Positions 1-6,047 of a stretch of DNA of 11,339 nucleotides are shown here, piece after piece. The stretch is from an uncultured Alphaproteobacteria bacterium (GTDB lineage: Bacteria; Pseudomonadota; Alphaproteobacteria; Caulobacterales; Parvularculaceae). The notes beneath the pieces were generated by a model. It ran no database searches, was not told where the DNA came from, and saw only the letters and a program-made list of their open reading frames with translations. Each line of letters starts with the position of its first letter. The stretch's first letter is position 1. The translations under genes and the position numbers were made by a program. The stretch is taken from NCBI GenBank assembly GCA_938003575.1, contig CALKYG010000056.1:1-11339 (forward strand), written 5' to 3'.

Positions 1-631
1 CTCCGCCTTCTATCTCGATATCCGCAAGGACAGCCTCTATTGCGACCATCCGTCGACGCCGCGCCGCCGCGCGGCGCGCACGGTGATGGATATCGCCTTC
101 GATCATCTCATTTCATGGGTCGCGCCGGTCCTCGTTTTCACGACGGAAGAAGCGTGGGGTTATCGGCGCGGCAAGGATGCGGGATCGGTTCACCTTCAGC
201 TGTTGCCGGAAGCGGAAGCGGACTGGCGCGACGATAAGCTCGCCGCTGAATGGACGCGGCTTCGCCGCATCCGGCGCGTCGCCACCGGCGCGATCGAGGT
301 TGAGCGCCGCGAAAAGCGCATCGGCGCAAGCCTTGAAGCGGCGCCGACGCTCTATCTCGCTGACGAAGCGTTGCGCGCGAGCGTTGAGGGGCGCGATCTC
401 GCGGAGCTCTTCATCACCTCGGACATCAAGGTCGAGGCGGGTGACGGCCCGGCGAACGCCTTCCGACTTGATGACGTCGCCGGCGTCTCCGTCGTCGTCG
501 CCAAAAGCGGCCTCAGGAAATGCCAGCGCTGCTGGCGATACACGGACGATGTCGGGTCGACGGCGGGACATGACGACGCCTGCGGCCGCTGCGCCGACGC
601 TGTCGACCGTCTGGATGGGAAGGCGGCCTGA
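1..631 (+). CDS. ileS: Isoleucine--tRNA ligase, C-terminal part (5' end outside window)
   Basis: Class I aminoacyl-tRNA synthetase that charges tRNA-Ile in the cytoplasm. Only the last 209 residues are present; the reading frame is already open at base 2 and the family is usually over 900 residues. The visible part begins in the anticodon-binding helical domain (the string FYLDIRKDSLYCD at about bases 8-46 is typical of IleRS, followed by SWVAPVLVFTTEEAW). It ends in a zinc-finger tail: Cys codons at 521 and 530 (CQRC) and at 581 and 590 (CGRC), the CxxC...CxxC arrangement of bacterial IleRS that supports tRNA aminoacylation. The stop TGA is at 629-631. The catalytic HIGH and KMSKS motifs lie outside the window. 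lspA follows two bases later, the usual ileS-lspA pairing in proteobacteria, so the two are very likely cotranscribed. Identification is secure. Confidence 0.97.
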   Translation, partial: SAFYLDIRKDSLYCDHPSTPRRRAARTVMDIAFDHLISWVAPVLVFTTEEAWGYRRGKDAGSVHLQLLPEAEADWRDDKLAAEWTRLRRIRRVATGAIEVERREKRIGASLEAAPTLYLADEALRASVEGRDLAELFITSDIKVEAGDGPANAFRLDDVAGVSVVVAKSGLRKCQRCWRYTDDVGSTAGHDDACGRCADAVDRLDGKAA

Positions 632-633
632 CC

Positions 634-1167
634 ATGAATGTCGAGACCGCACGGGCGAGCGTCAGGACCTGGCTTTCGACAGCGCGCGCCAACCCGCTTT
701 TCATCCAGGGAATAGCCGCGGCGGCGGCCGTCGCCATTCTCGATCAGGGGTCGAAATTCTGGATCGTCAATGTGGTCGACCTGCCGGTTCGCCGCCGCAT
801 CGAACTCTCGGCGGTGTTCGATCTCACCTATGTCGAAAATCGAGGCGCAAGCTTCGGCATGCTGGCGGGCGGCTTCGCCTCCCGGGTCCTGCTCTCGGCG
901 ATCTCGATTTCGATCGCCGCCGTGATGATCGTCTGGCTCGGCAGGCTCAGGCGGCGCTTTGCGGCGGCCGGCGCGGCCCTTATCATCGGCGGGGCGATCG
1001 GCAATCTCTATGACCGGGTAAGCTACGGCTACGTCGTCGATTTTCTCGATTTTTCAGGGCTGTTGTTTCCCTGGGTGTTCAATGTGGCGGATGCGGCGAT
1101 CAATGTCGGCTTCGCCTGCCTTATTGTTGACGCGCTCCTCCACAAGGATGGGAAGAAGCCCCAATAG
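634..1167 (+). CDS. lspA: Lipoprotein signal peptidase (signal peptidase II)
   Basis: Inner-membrane aspartyl protease that removes the signal peptide of prolipoproteins just before the lipidated Cys, after Lgt has added diacylglycerol. The product is 177 residues, normal for the family, with four hydrophobic segments. The hallmark motifs are present in order: DQGSK (37-41), YVENRGASFG (66-75), GGAIGNLYDR (119-128) leading to YVVDFLDF with catalytic Asp136, and FNVADAAINVG (149-159) with catalytic Asp153. The ATG at 634 lies 2 bases after the ileS stop; a GGAAGG sequence at 618-623 can serve as ribosome binding site and sits inside the end of ileS. Two genes with lipoprotein signal peptides follow directly, so the enzyme and likely substrates are neighbours. 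Identification rests on complete motifs. Confidence 0.97.
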   Translation: MNVETARASVRTWLSTARANPLFIQGIAAAAAVAILDQGSKFWIVNVVDLPVRRRIELSAVFDLTYVENRGASFGMLAGGFASRVLLSAISISIAAVMIVWLGRLRRRFAAAGAALIIGGAIGNLYDRVSYGYVVDFLDFSGLLFPWVFNVADAAINVGFACLIVDALLHKDGKKPQ

Positions 1168-1172
1168 GCGCT

Positions 1173-1201
1173 TTGCGCTCCGCCGCAGCCGCGGCTATAC
1201 A
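1173..1201 (+). promoter_or_regulatory. Possible promoter for the BamF-like gene
   Basis: In the 64-base gap after lspA, TTGCGC (1173-1178) and TATACA (1196-1201) are separated by 17 bases, the ideal spacing for a housekeeping sigma factor. The -35 matches consensus at 3 of 6 bases and the -10 at 4 of 6. Transcription would start near 1208, about 24 bases before the ATG. A small GCGC-TTT-GCGC hairpin (1168-1178) overlaps the -35. The call is weak; the gene may equally be read from upstream as part of the ileS-lspA unit. Confidence 0.3.
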
Positions 1202-1231
1202 GGCGCAAACTTTCAACGGAGCAGTCGCGTA

Positions 1232-1795
1232 ATGATCTCGACAAGAACCCTTCGTCTCTGTGTCGTTCTCGCCGGCGGGGCGGCTGCGCTTTCGGGCTGC
1301 GCAGGCTTCGGCAAGGCGCTGGGCGGCGGCAAGAATCCGCCCGATGAGTTTGCAATCGCGACGAAGGCGCCGCTGGTCGTGCCGCCGGACTATGCGCTGC
1401 GGCCGCCGAAACCGGGCGAATCCCGCCCGCAGGAGTTGTCTCCGTCGGAGCGCGCCAAACAGGTGCTGCTTGGCGATGTCTCCGCGGCTCCGCCGACCGC
1501 TGGTGAACAGCTGCTTCTCCAGGACGCCGGCGCCATGGTCGCCGATCCCAATATTCGTGCGGTCCTCGCCGCTGAAAACGGCGGGCGGGCCGAGAAAGAC
1601 CGAAGCTTCGCCAATCAGCTCATGTTCTGGAAATTCGTCGATGGAAAGGTCGACGATTCTGCGGCGCCCCTGCGTGTCGATGACCCTGAGGCGTGGCATG
1701 CCGACCGCAAGAAAGCGATTGAAAACGTGACCGGCGAAGGCGCCAAGGTCACCATCAAAAATGATGAAGCGCTTCTTCTGCCCGGAGTTTACTGA
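1232..1795 (+). CDS. BamF-like outer-membrane lipoprotein (DUF3035 family)
   Basis: Product of 187 residues. It begins with a lipoprotein signal peptide: basic n-region (TRTLR), hydrophobic stretch, and lipobox Leu20-Ser21-Gly22-Cys23, so Cys23 should be lipidated and become the mature N-terminus; Ala at +2 predicts outer-membrane sorting. Shortly after comes PDEFAIATKAPLVVPPDY and a Pro-rich RPPKPG, the signature of DUF3035. That segment resembles the N-terminal region of BamC that binds BamD; in Caulobacter a lipoprotein with this segment was described as BamF, a subunit of the beta-barrel assembly complex. The rest is a soluble domain ending in LLLPGVY. The ATG at 1232 was chosen because it places the signal peptide at the N-terminus and has GGAG (1218-1221) 10 bases upstream. 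A role in outer-membrane protein assembly is inferred from the family, not shown here. Confidence 0.85.
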   Translation: MISTRTLRLCVVLAGGAAALSGCAGFGKALGGGKNPPDEFAIATKAPLVVPPDYALRPPKPGESRPQELSPSERAKQVLLGDVSAAPPTAGEQLLLQDAGAMVADPNIRAVLAAENGGRAEKDRSFANQLMFWKFVDGKVDDSAAPLRVDDPEAWHADRKKAIENVTGEGAKVTIKNDEALLLPGVY

Positions 1796-1799
1796 TCCG

Positions 1800-2189
1800 A
1801 TGCGCGCGCCGGCGTTCATACTCGCCGCCGCAGCGATCGCGGGCTGTCAGTCGCTGTCGACGGTCGACAAGAAACCGGGCCGCGAAGTTGTGTCCGCAAT
1901 TCTGGTGAAGGCGCTCGCCTGCAAGGAAGTCGACGGCGAGGAGCCGAAATGCAAGGCGGAAGAACAGCCGGCGGCGGTGCGCCTTACAGCCCTTGATTGC
2001 GTTGCGCTTCCCTTGCGTTCCGCGGTGCGGGAACAGGCGCATGCGCGCTGCGCGTGGGAGGGCAGGATAGTGCAGGCGAACGGCGCCGAGACCGACATCG
2101 TCCGCAAGGCCGGCGATTTCTCACTGATAGAGCTGACGCCTGGCGCTTATCGTCCGACGCGCGAATGGATCCTCGACCGCCTGGAATAG
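1800..2189 (+). CDS. Small putative lipoprotein of unknown function with four cysteines
   Basis: Product of 129 residues from the ATG at 1800, four bases after the stop of the BamF-like gene; CCCGGAG at 1781-1787 is the likely ribosome binding site. I do not recognise the family. The N-terminus reads as a short lipoprotein signal with lipobox Ile13-Ala14-Gly15-Cys16 and Gln at +2, predicting an outer-membrane anchor facing the periplasm. The mature part has four more cysteines (41, 51, 67, 84), an even number compatible with two disulfides in the periplasm, a lysine/glutamate-rich patch around 42-55, and a C-terminal segment ending ILDRLE. An in-frame ATG at 1761 would add an acidic 13-residue leader, overlap the previous gene and spoil the signal peptide, so it was rejected. 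The close spacing implies cotranscription with the BamF-like gene. Confidence 0.75.
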   Translation: MRAPAFILAAAAIAGCQSLSTVDKKPGREVVSAILVKALACKEVDGEEPKCKAEEQPAAVRLTALDCVALPLRSAVREQAHARCAWEGRIVQANGAETDIVRKAGDFSLIELTPGAYRPTREWILDRLE

Positions 2190-2232
2190 ATCGCTGCGCT
2201 GACTTTGGCGCTGAACCGCGTCATAGTGCGTC

Positions 2233-4080
2233 ATGCCGAATCGAGAGGCCGCCTTCCTTTCCGCGCATGCCGCGCCGACGATCCGCCGCCTGCCGGCGGC
2301 TGCGGTCAATCGCATTGCGGCTGGCGAGGTCGTCGAACGGCCAGCCTCGGCGTTGAAGGAACTCGTTGAAAATTCGATCGACGCCGGCGCGCGCAGGATA
2401 TCGGTTTCGCTGATCGCCGGCGGCAAGACTGAGATTGCGGTTGAAGACGACGGCTGCGGCATGGGCGCCGAAGACCTGCTTCTTGCGGTCGAACGTCATG
2501 CGACATCGAAGCTCGCGCCGGGCGCCGACGGCGATTATGATCTGATGAATATTTCAACGCTCGGTTTTCGCGGCGAGGCGCTGCCGTCGATCGGCGCGGT
2601 TGCGCGGCTCGACATCGTTTCGCGACGCGCAGTCGACTCATCGGGCGTCGCTCTCAGCGTGCATGGCGGGGCGGTTGACGGGCCGCGCCCGGCGGCGTTC
2701 TCCGGGGCGGGAACGCGCATCGTCGTGCGCGATCTCTTCTATTCGACGCCCGCACGATTGAAGTTTCTGAAGTCGGAACGATCGGAACTCGGTGCGGCCG
2801 GCGACGTCCTCAAGCGCCTCGCCATGGCGCATCCGGAGATCGCGTTCTCTCTGGTTGCGGACGGCAGGACGCTGTTCGCCTATGCTGCGGAAAGCGACGA
2901 TGATCGCGGCCGCCTGCGGCGTCTCGGCGCTGTCATGGGCCGCGATTTTGAAGACAACGCCGTCGCCGTCGACGCCGCGCGCGCGGGCGCGTCGCTGAAA
3001 GGGCATGCCGGTCTTCCGACCTATAATCGCGGCCTCCCTGACAGGCAGTTTCTTTTCGTCAACGGCCGTCCGGTCCGTGACAAGCTGATCGTCGGGGCGG
3101 TTCGCGGCGCTTACGCCGATTTCCTCGCTCGCGACCGGCATCCGGCGGTTGCGCTGTTTCTCGAGATCGAACCGGAACTGGTCGACGTCAACGTGCATCC
3201 AGCGAAAACCGAAGTCCGTTTTCGGGACGGCGGCGAGGTGAGGGGACTCATCGTCGGCGCACTGCGCCATGCGCTTTCGGGCGCCGGCCACCGCGCGGCG
3301 ACGACGACATCAGCGTTTGCTCTTGGAAAAATGCAGTCCGCGGACTTGCCGGCGCGCGCCAATCCGTTTCGGCCGCATGCCCCGGCGTTTGCGGCGCTCC
3401 ACGATCGACCTCGAGAATACGAGCCTGCCCTTGTCGGGATTGCACCCTCGGCGCGCGCAGAAGCTGATGCGGATATCCCGTCCGCTTCTGACTTGACGGC
3501 GTTCCCATTAGGGGCCGCCCGTGCGCAGGTCCATGAAACCTATATTGTGGCGCAGACTGAGGACGGACTCATAATCGTCGATCAGCACGCGGCGCATGAA
3601 CGTCTCGTCTACGAATCGATGAAACGCGCGCTGGAAGAGGGCGTCGTCGCGCGGCAAGGCCTGCTCATTCCCGAAATCGTCGAGCTGGAGCCGGAAGAGG
3701 CCGAACGGCTTGACGCGCGCAAAGGCGAATTCGCCGAACTTGGTCTTGTTCTGGAGCGGTTCGGCGAAGACGCCGTCATCGTCCGCGAGACGCCGGCGCT
3801 CCTCGGACAGACCGACATCGCGGCGGTCGTTCGCCGCCTCGCCGACGATCTTGCTTCAATCGGCGACGGCCTCGCGCTTAAGGAGAAGCTCGAAGATATC
3901 TGCGGCTCGATCGCCTGCCGCGGCTCGGTGCGCGCCGGACGGCGGCTCGCCGTCGAGGAAATGAACGCCCTCCTGCGCCAAATGGAGGCGACACCCCATT
4001 CCGGGCAGTGCAATCACGGCCGCCCGACCTATGTCGAGTTGAAACTCGCTGATATCGAAAAGCTGTTCGGCCGGCGGTGA
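2233..4080 (+). CDS. mutL: DNA mismatch repair protein MutL, endonuclease-type
   Basis: Product of 615 residues that links MutS mismatch recognition to strand removal. The N-terminal GHKL ATPase is complete: catalytic Glu43 and Mg-binding Asn47 in [17 protein letters not shown] (72-76), TSKL (91-94), GFRGEAL (111-117), and [20 protein letters not shown]. After a low-complexity Ala/Pro-rich linker (about 340-430), the C-terminal dimerisation domain carries the nicking-endonuclease motif DQHAxxExxxxE (450-461), ACR (561-563) and CNHGRP (593-598). These metal-binding motifs are absent from MutH-dependent MutL such as that of E. coli, so this protein probably nicks DNA itself. The start is fixed: an in-frame TAG at 2224-2226 leaves ATG 2233 as the only ATG/GTG/TTG before the ATPase domain. 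The N-terminus is about 14 residues longer than in E. coli. No Shine-Dalgarno is visible, so initiation may be weak or leaderless. Confidence 0.97.
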   Translation: MPNREAAFLSAHAAPTIRRLPAAAVNRIAAGEVVERPASALKELVENSIDAGARRISVSLIAGGKTEIAVEDDGCGMGAEDLLLAVERHATSKLAPGADGDYDLMNISTLGFRGEALPSIGAVARLDIVSRRAVDSSGVALSVHGGAVDGPRPAAFSGAGTRIVVRDLFYSTPARLKFLKSERSELGAAGDVLKRLAMAHPEIAFSLVADGRTLFAYAAESDDDRGRLRRLGAVMGRDFEDNAVAVDAARAGASLKGHAGLPTYNRGLPDRQFLFVNGRPVRDKLIVGAVRGAYADFLARDRHPAVALFLEIEPELVDVNVHPAKTEVRFRDGGEVRGLIVGALRHALSGAGHRAATTTSAFALGKMQSADLPARANPFRPHAPAFAALHDRPREYEPALVGIAPSARAEADADIPSASDLTAFPLGAARAQVHETYIVAQTEDGLIIVDQHAAHERLVYESMKRALEEGVVARQGLLIPEIVELEPEEAERLDARKGEFAELGLVLERFGEDAVIVRETPALLGQTDIAAVVRRLADDLASIGDGLALKEKLEDICGSIACRGSVRAGRRLAVEEMNALLRQMEATPHSGQCNHGRPTYVELKLADIEKLFGRR

Positions 4081-4083
4081 CGC

Positions 4084-4123
4084 TTGACCCGCGTCAACAT
4101 GTAACTTAAACGGTACATATAAG
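4084..4123 (+). promoter_or_regulatory. AT-rich promoter-like stretch with an imperfect palindrome
   Basis: The 58-base gap after mutL is distinctly AT-rich compared with its surroundings. TTGACC (4084-4089) is a good -35; TTAAAC (4106-4111), 16 bases on, could be a -10 (3 of 6). A second -10-like TATAAG lies at 4118-4123 but is too close to the ATG. Across this runs an imperfect 20-bp dyad, ATGTA (4099-4103) facing TACAT (4114-4118), with 7 of 10 half-site positions symmetric, which could be an operator. No regulator gene is adjacent. It suggests the lipoprotein and nitroreductase genes have their own promoter. Confidence 0.35.
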
Positions 4124-4138
4124 ATGTGGAGATATCCG

Positions 4139-4726
4139 ATGAAGATCACTGTTCTTGCCGTTGCGCTGCTCATTGCCGGCTGCGCCAGACCCGCCGCCGA
4201 CGCGGAACCGGCGGGCGCGCCGACCGCCGAAACGGAAACGATCGCCTCCGCTTCGGTCGCCGCCGCGTATGAACCGATGGCGATGTTTGCGCCGTTTTCG
4301 GGAAAGACCTTTCGAGCGGAATGGACGGACGACAACGGCGAGCCCTACGTCGATATCGCAAAATACGAACTCATCCTGAACGGCCGCGCTCTTCAGTCGA
4401 CACACAGAATCGAAGGCAAGGACTATGGCGGGCGAACGATCTTCTTTTTTGATGAAGGAGCGAAGAAATACGTCTTTCACTATTTCACCACGGCTGGCTT
4501 TCACACGACCGGCACGTCTGAATTCATCGACGGCGGCCTCGTCACGGAAGAGAAGGTCGAAGGTCACGAGACGGTCGGATCGGTTCGCTCAAAAGTGACC
4601 TTCGGCGCTGATGCAATCGAGATCAACGCCGTCTATGTCGGAAAAGACGGGTCCGAAACGCCGGGGGCAGGCCGCATCTATCGGGAAATCGCCGATCCCG
4701 GCCGGCTGTTTCCGGACACTGAATGA
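4139..4726 (+). CDS. Putative lipoprotein with a predicted beta-rich domain, function unknown
   Basis: Product of 195 residues. The start at 4139 is preferred over the in-frame ATG at 4124: GGAGA (4128-4132) sits 6 bases before it, and it gives a clean lipoprotein signal, MKITVLAVALLIAGC, with lipobox Ile12-Ala13-Gly14-Cys15 and Ala at +2 (outer membrane). A 25-30 residue Ala/Pro/Glu-rich tether follows. The remaining domain has repeated short strands with many aromatic residues (PFSGKTFRAEW, GGRTIFFFDE, YVFHYFTTAGFHTTGT, and a C-terminal GAGRIYREI), which to me looks like a lipocalin- or DUF1579-like barrel; this fold is an inference. It overlapped, or now nearly abuts, the downstream nitroreductase gene, so the two are expected to be translated together. 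No enzymatic motif was recognised. Confidence 0.8.
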   Translation: MKITVLAVALLIAGCARPAADAEPAGAPTAETETIASASVAAAYEPMAMFAPFSGKTFRAEWTDDNGEPYVDIAKYELILNGRALQSTHRIEGKDYGGRTIFFFDEGAKKYVFHYFTTAGFHTTGTSEFIDGGLVTEEKVEGHETVGSVRSKVTFGADAIEINAVYVGKDGSETPGAGRIYREIADPGRLFPDTE

Positions 4727-4747
4727 CATTCCGGACACTGAATGACA
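4710..4747. repeat. Perfect 19-bp tandem duplication across a stop/start junction
   Basis: The unit TTCCGGACACTGAATGACA occurs twice without a break, at 4710-4728 and 4729-4747, with no mismatch. The upstream lipoprotein stops at TGA 4724-4726 in the first copy; the nitroreductase starts at ATG 4742-4744 in the second. Each unit contains ATGA, so with one copy the stop and start would overlap by the classic ATGA arrangement. Being 19 bp (not a multiple of 3) it shifts frame, but both proteins escape because each uses only one copy. Confidence 0.97.
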
Positions 4748-5425
4748 GATTTTCCTGCGACGCCGCTTAAGAACCTCAAAGACTTCGTCGACCGGGATAT
4801 CGATGACATGCGCGCCCGTTCGCGCGCATTTCTCGATGAGATCAGTCGCCGTCACACCATTCGCGATTACCGCCCCGACGCGGTGCCGCTCGAAATCATC
4901 GAGAACTGCGTCGCCGCCGCGGGCCGCGCGCCGTCCGGCGCCAATCACCAGCCGTGGCATTTCTGCGTCGTCGGCGACCAGAAGCTCAAGGCGGAGATCC
5001 GCGCCGCCGCCGAAGACGAGGAGCGCGCCTTCTACGCCGGACGAGCCGGAGACGAATGGCTGGAGGCGTTACGGCCGCTCGGCACCGATCCGAACAAGCC
5101 GTTTCTGGAGATTGCGCCTTGGCTGATCGCCGTTTTCGCGCAAAAACGCGGCGGCGTTGAGCCCGGCCAATCCTTGAAGAATTATTACATGAACGAGAGC
5201 GTCGGGATCGCTTGCGGCTTTCTGCTCGCCGCACTTCACCATGCGGGGCTTGCGACGCTGACGCATACCCCGAACCCGATGACTTTTCTGTCAAAGAAGC
5301 TAAACCGTCCGTCTACGGAGAAACCATATCTTCTCGTGGTCGTCGGCCGTCCTTCAGACGATGCGCTCGTTCCGCTCCATGCGCTCAGGAAGAAAAAGCT
5401 CAGCGACATCATGACGGTGTGCTGA
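4742..5425 (+). CDS. FMN-dependent nitroreductase-fold protein, iodotyrosine deiodinase-like
   Basis: Product of 227 residues, cytoplasmic, no signal peptide. FMN-binding motifs of the nitroreductase superfamily are clear: RRHTIRDY (36-43), AAGRAPSGANHQPWHF (59-74), NESVGIACGFLLAALHHAGL with TLTHTP, and a terminal LLVVVGRP. Along its whole length it parallels mammalian iodotyrosine deiodinase, including the ending KKLSDIMTV. From memory of human IYD, the three residues that grip the tyrosine zwitterion (Glu157, Tyr161, Lys182) correspond by identical spacing to Glu94, Tyr98 and Lys119 here. Reductive dehalogenation of a halotyrosine or a related phenol is therefore plausible but unproven. The start at 4742 gives the 30-odd residue lead-in usual in this clade; ATG 4808 would also leave the domain intact. 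It lies 15 bases after the lipoprotein stop, inside the second copy of the 19-bp repeat, with only a weak GGA as ribosome binding site. A generic nitroreductase is the fallback name. Confidence 0.9.
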   Translation: MTDFPATPLKNLKDFVDRDIDDMRARSRAFLDEISRRHTIRDYRPDAVPLEIIENCVAAAGRAPSGANHQPWHFCVVGDQKLKAEIRAAAEDEERAFYAGRAGDEWLEALRPLGTDPNKPFLEIAPWLIAVFAQKRGGVEPGQSLKNYYMNESVGIACGFLLAALHHAGLATLTHTPNPMTFLSKKLNRPSTEKPYLLVVVGRPSDDALVPLHALRKKKLSDIMTVC

Positions 5426-5429
5426 ACGC

Positions 5430-5759
5430 TTAAGCCTGGGCGAGCCGCGCCGCCATGTCGTCGATTCGTTTCGCCGCTGCGTCAAGCACGCGCGCCGCGC
5501 CGCGCGCCGTCGCCGCGTCGAGCGGCTCGCCGCCGTCCTCGAGTTCAGCGAGCCTTGCCCGCGCTTCGAACAGCTCGTCGCAGATCGTCAGCGCGGAAAG
5601 GAGAAAAAGCCGCGTATCGCCGATCTGGCCGAGGTCGCGGGACAAGTCCTGCACATGACGGTCGAAATGCGCCGCCAGCCGCTCCAGGCGCTCTTCCTGC
5701 CCGTCTTCGCAGGTGACCTTGAACAGGCGGTCATTCACCATGATGTCGACCTGGGCCAC
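5430..5759 (-). CDS. zapA: Cell division protein ZapA
   Basis: Small cytoplasmic FtsZ-associated protein (109 residues, normal size) that crosslinks FtsZ protofilaments at the division ring. The N-terminal half shows the family pattern: AQVDIMVNDRLFKVTCEDGQEERLERLA, then LFLLSALTICDELFEARARL, followed by a C-terminal coiled-coil-prone helix. The start is GTG (complement of 5757-5759), supported by GAGGG (complement of 5767-5771) at a 7-base spacing; starting at the internal ATG (complement of 5739-5741) would remove the first beta strand. Only 3 bases separate it from the upstream DUF4164 stop, and its ribosome binding site lies inside that gene, so translation is probably coupled. Its stop TAA is 4 bases from the stop of the convergent nitroreductase-fold gene. 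Confidence 0.9.
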   Translation of the reverse strand: MAQVDIMVNDRLFKVTCEDGQEERLERLAAHFDRHVQDLSRDLGQIGDTRLFLLSALTICDELFEARARLAELEDGGEPLDAATARGAARVLDAAAKRIDDMAARLAQA

Positions 5760-5762
5760 CGG

Positions 5763-5996
5763 CTAACCCTCATTGGCTGACGATTCGCCGCCGATCAGCG
5801 TCTTTAGGTCGCGGATGGCGTCGGAAAGGTCTTCGGCCGCCGCCGCGGCCTGGATTTTGGCGGTTCGAGCCTTGATCCGCGCCGCGGCCATCGTCTCTTC
5901 ACCCTGTTTCAGGTCGGAAAGCCGATCGTCGAGTTTGCTTTCGAGCGCGTCGAGCGCGCCGGCGAGGCGTTTCACTGCGATCTCTAGCGAACTCAT
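5763..5996 (-). CDS. DUF4164-like short coiled-coil protein
   Basis: Product of 77 residues, almost entirely helical and heptad-like (about residues 3-70: alternating Leu/Ala with many Glu, Asp, Lys and Arg), no membrane segment or signal. Such small coiled-coil proteins (DUF4164) commonly sit just upstream of zapA in Alphaproteobacteria; a role in cell division alongside ZapA is inferred from position only. The start ATG (complement of 5994-5996) has AAGG (complement of 6003-6006) 6 bases upstream. The same frame stays open upstream to 6218, but that extension runs through the structured RNA-like region, has a Pro/Gly/Cys-rich composition unlike the helical protein, and would overlap the tkt start, so it was not used. 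Confidence 0.75.
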   Translation of the reverse strand: MSSLEIAVKRLAGALDALESKLDDRLSDLKQGEETMAAARIKARTAKIQAAAAAEDLSDAIRDLKTLIGGESSANEG

Positions 5997-6017
5997 GGCT
6001 GCCTTGATCTTGCTGGC

Positions 6018-6034
6018 GCCCCAATTCTTGGGGC
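6018..6034. other. Perfect 7-bp hairpin in the DUF4164-tkt intergenic region
   Basis: GCCCCAA (6018-6024) and TTGGGGC (6028-6034) are perfect inverted arms around a 3-base loop. On the minus strand it lies between the candidate 6S RNA and the DUF4164 start, where a terminator or processing site could act, but no U-run follows on that strand. On the plus strand a run of five T (6045-6049) follows only 10 bases later. Its role is unresolved. Confidence 0.5.
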
Positions 6035-6047
6035 TCGTCGGGCCTTT

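Noticed and set aside
177..1013. Open plus-strand frame crossing ileS and lspA
   Set aside because: Its translation is Arg/Ser-rich with no family resemblance, while IleRS and LspA motifs fill the other frames over the same bases.
1121..1819. Long open frame on the minus strand opposite the BamF-like gene
   Set aside because: Arg-rich, low-complexity translation typical of antisense frames in GC-rich DNA; the plus-strand gene has a signal peptide, family motif and ribosome binding site.
2205..2227. Promoter-like TTGGCG and CATAGT before mutL
   Set aside because: The spacing is only about 11 bases, too short for a sigma70-type promoter.
4124..4138. ATG at 4124 as start of the second lipoprotein
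   Set aside because: It would add MWRYP before the signal peptide and contain the ribosome binding site that serves the ATG at 4139.
4723..4770. ATG at 4723 in the first repeat copy as the start of a gene
   Set aside because: It is out of frame with the nitroreductase and reaches a stop after about 15 codons; it is best read as the relic of the former overlapping start.
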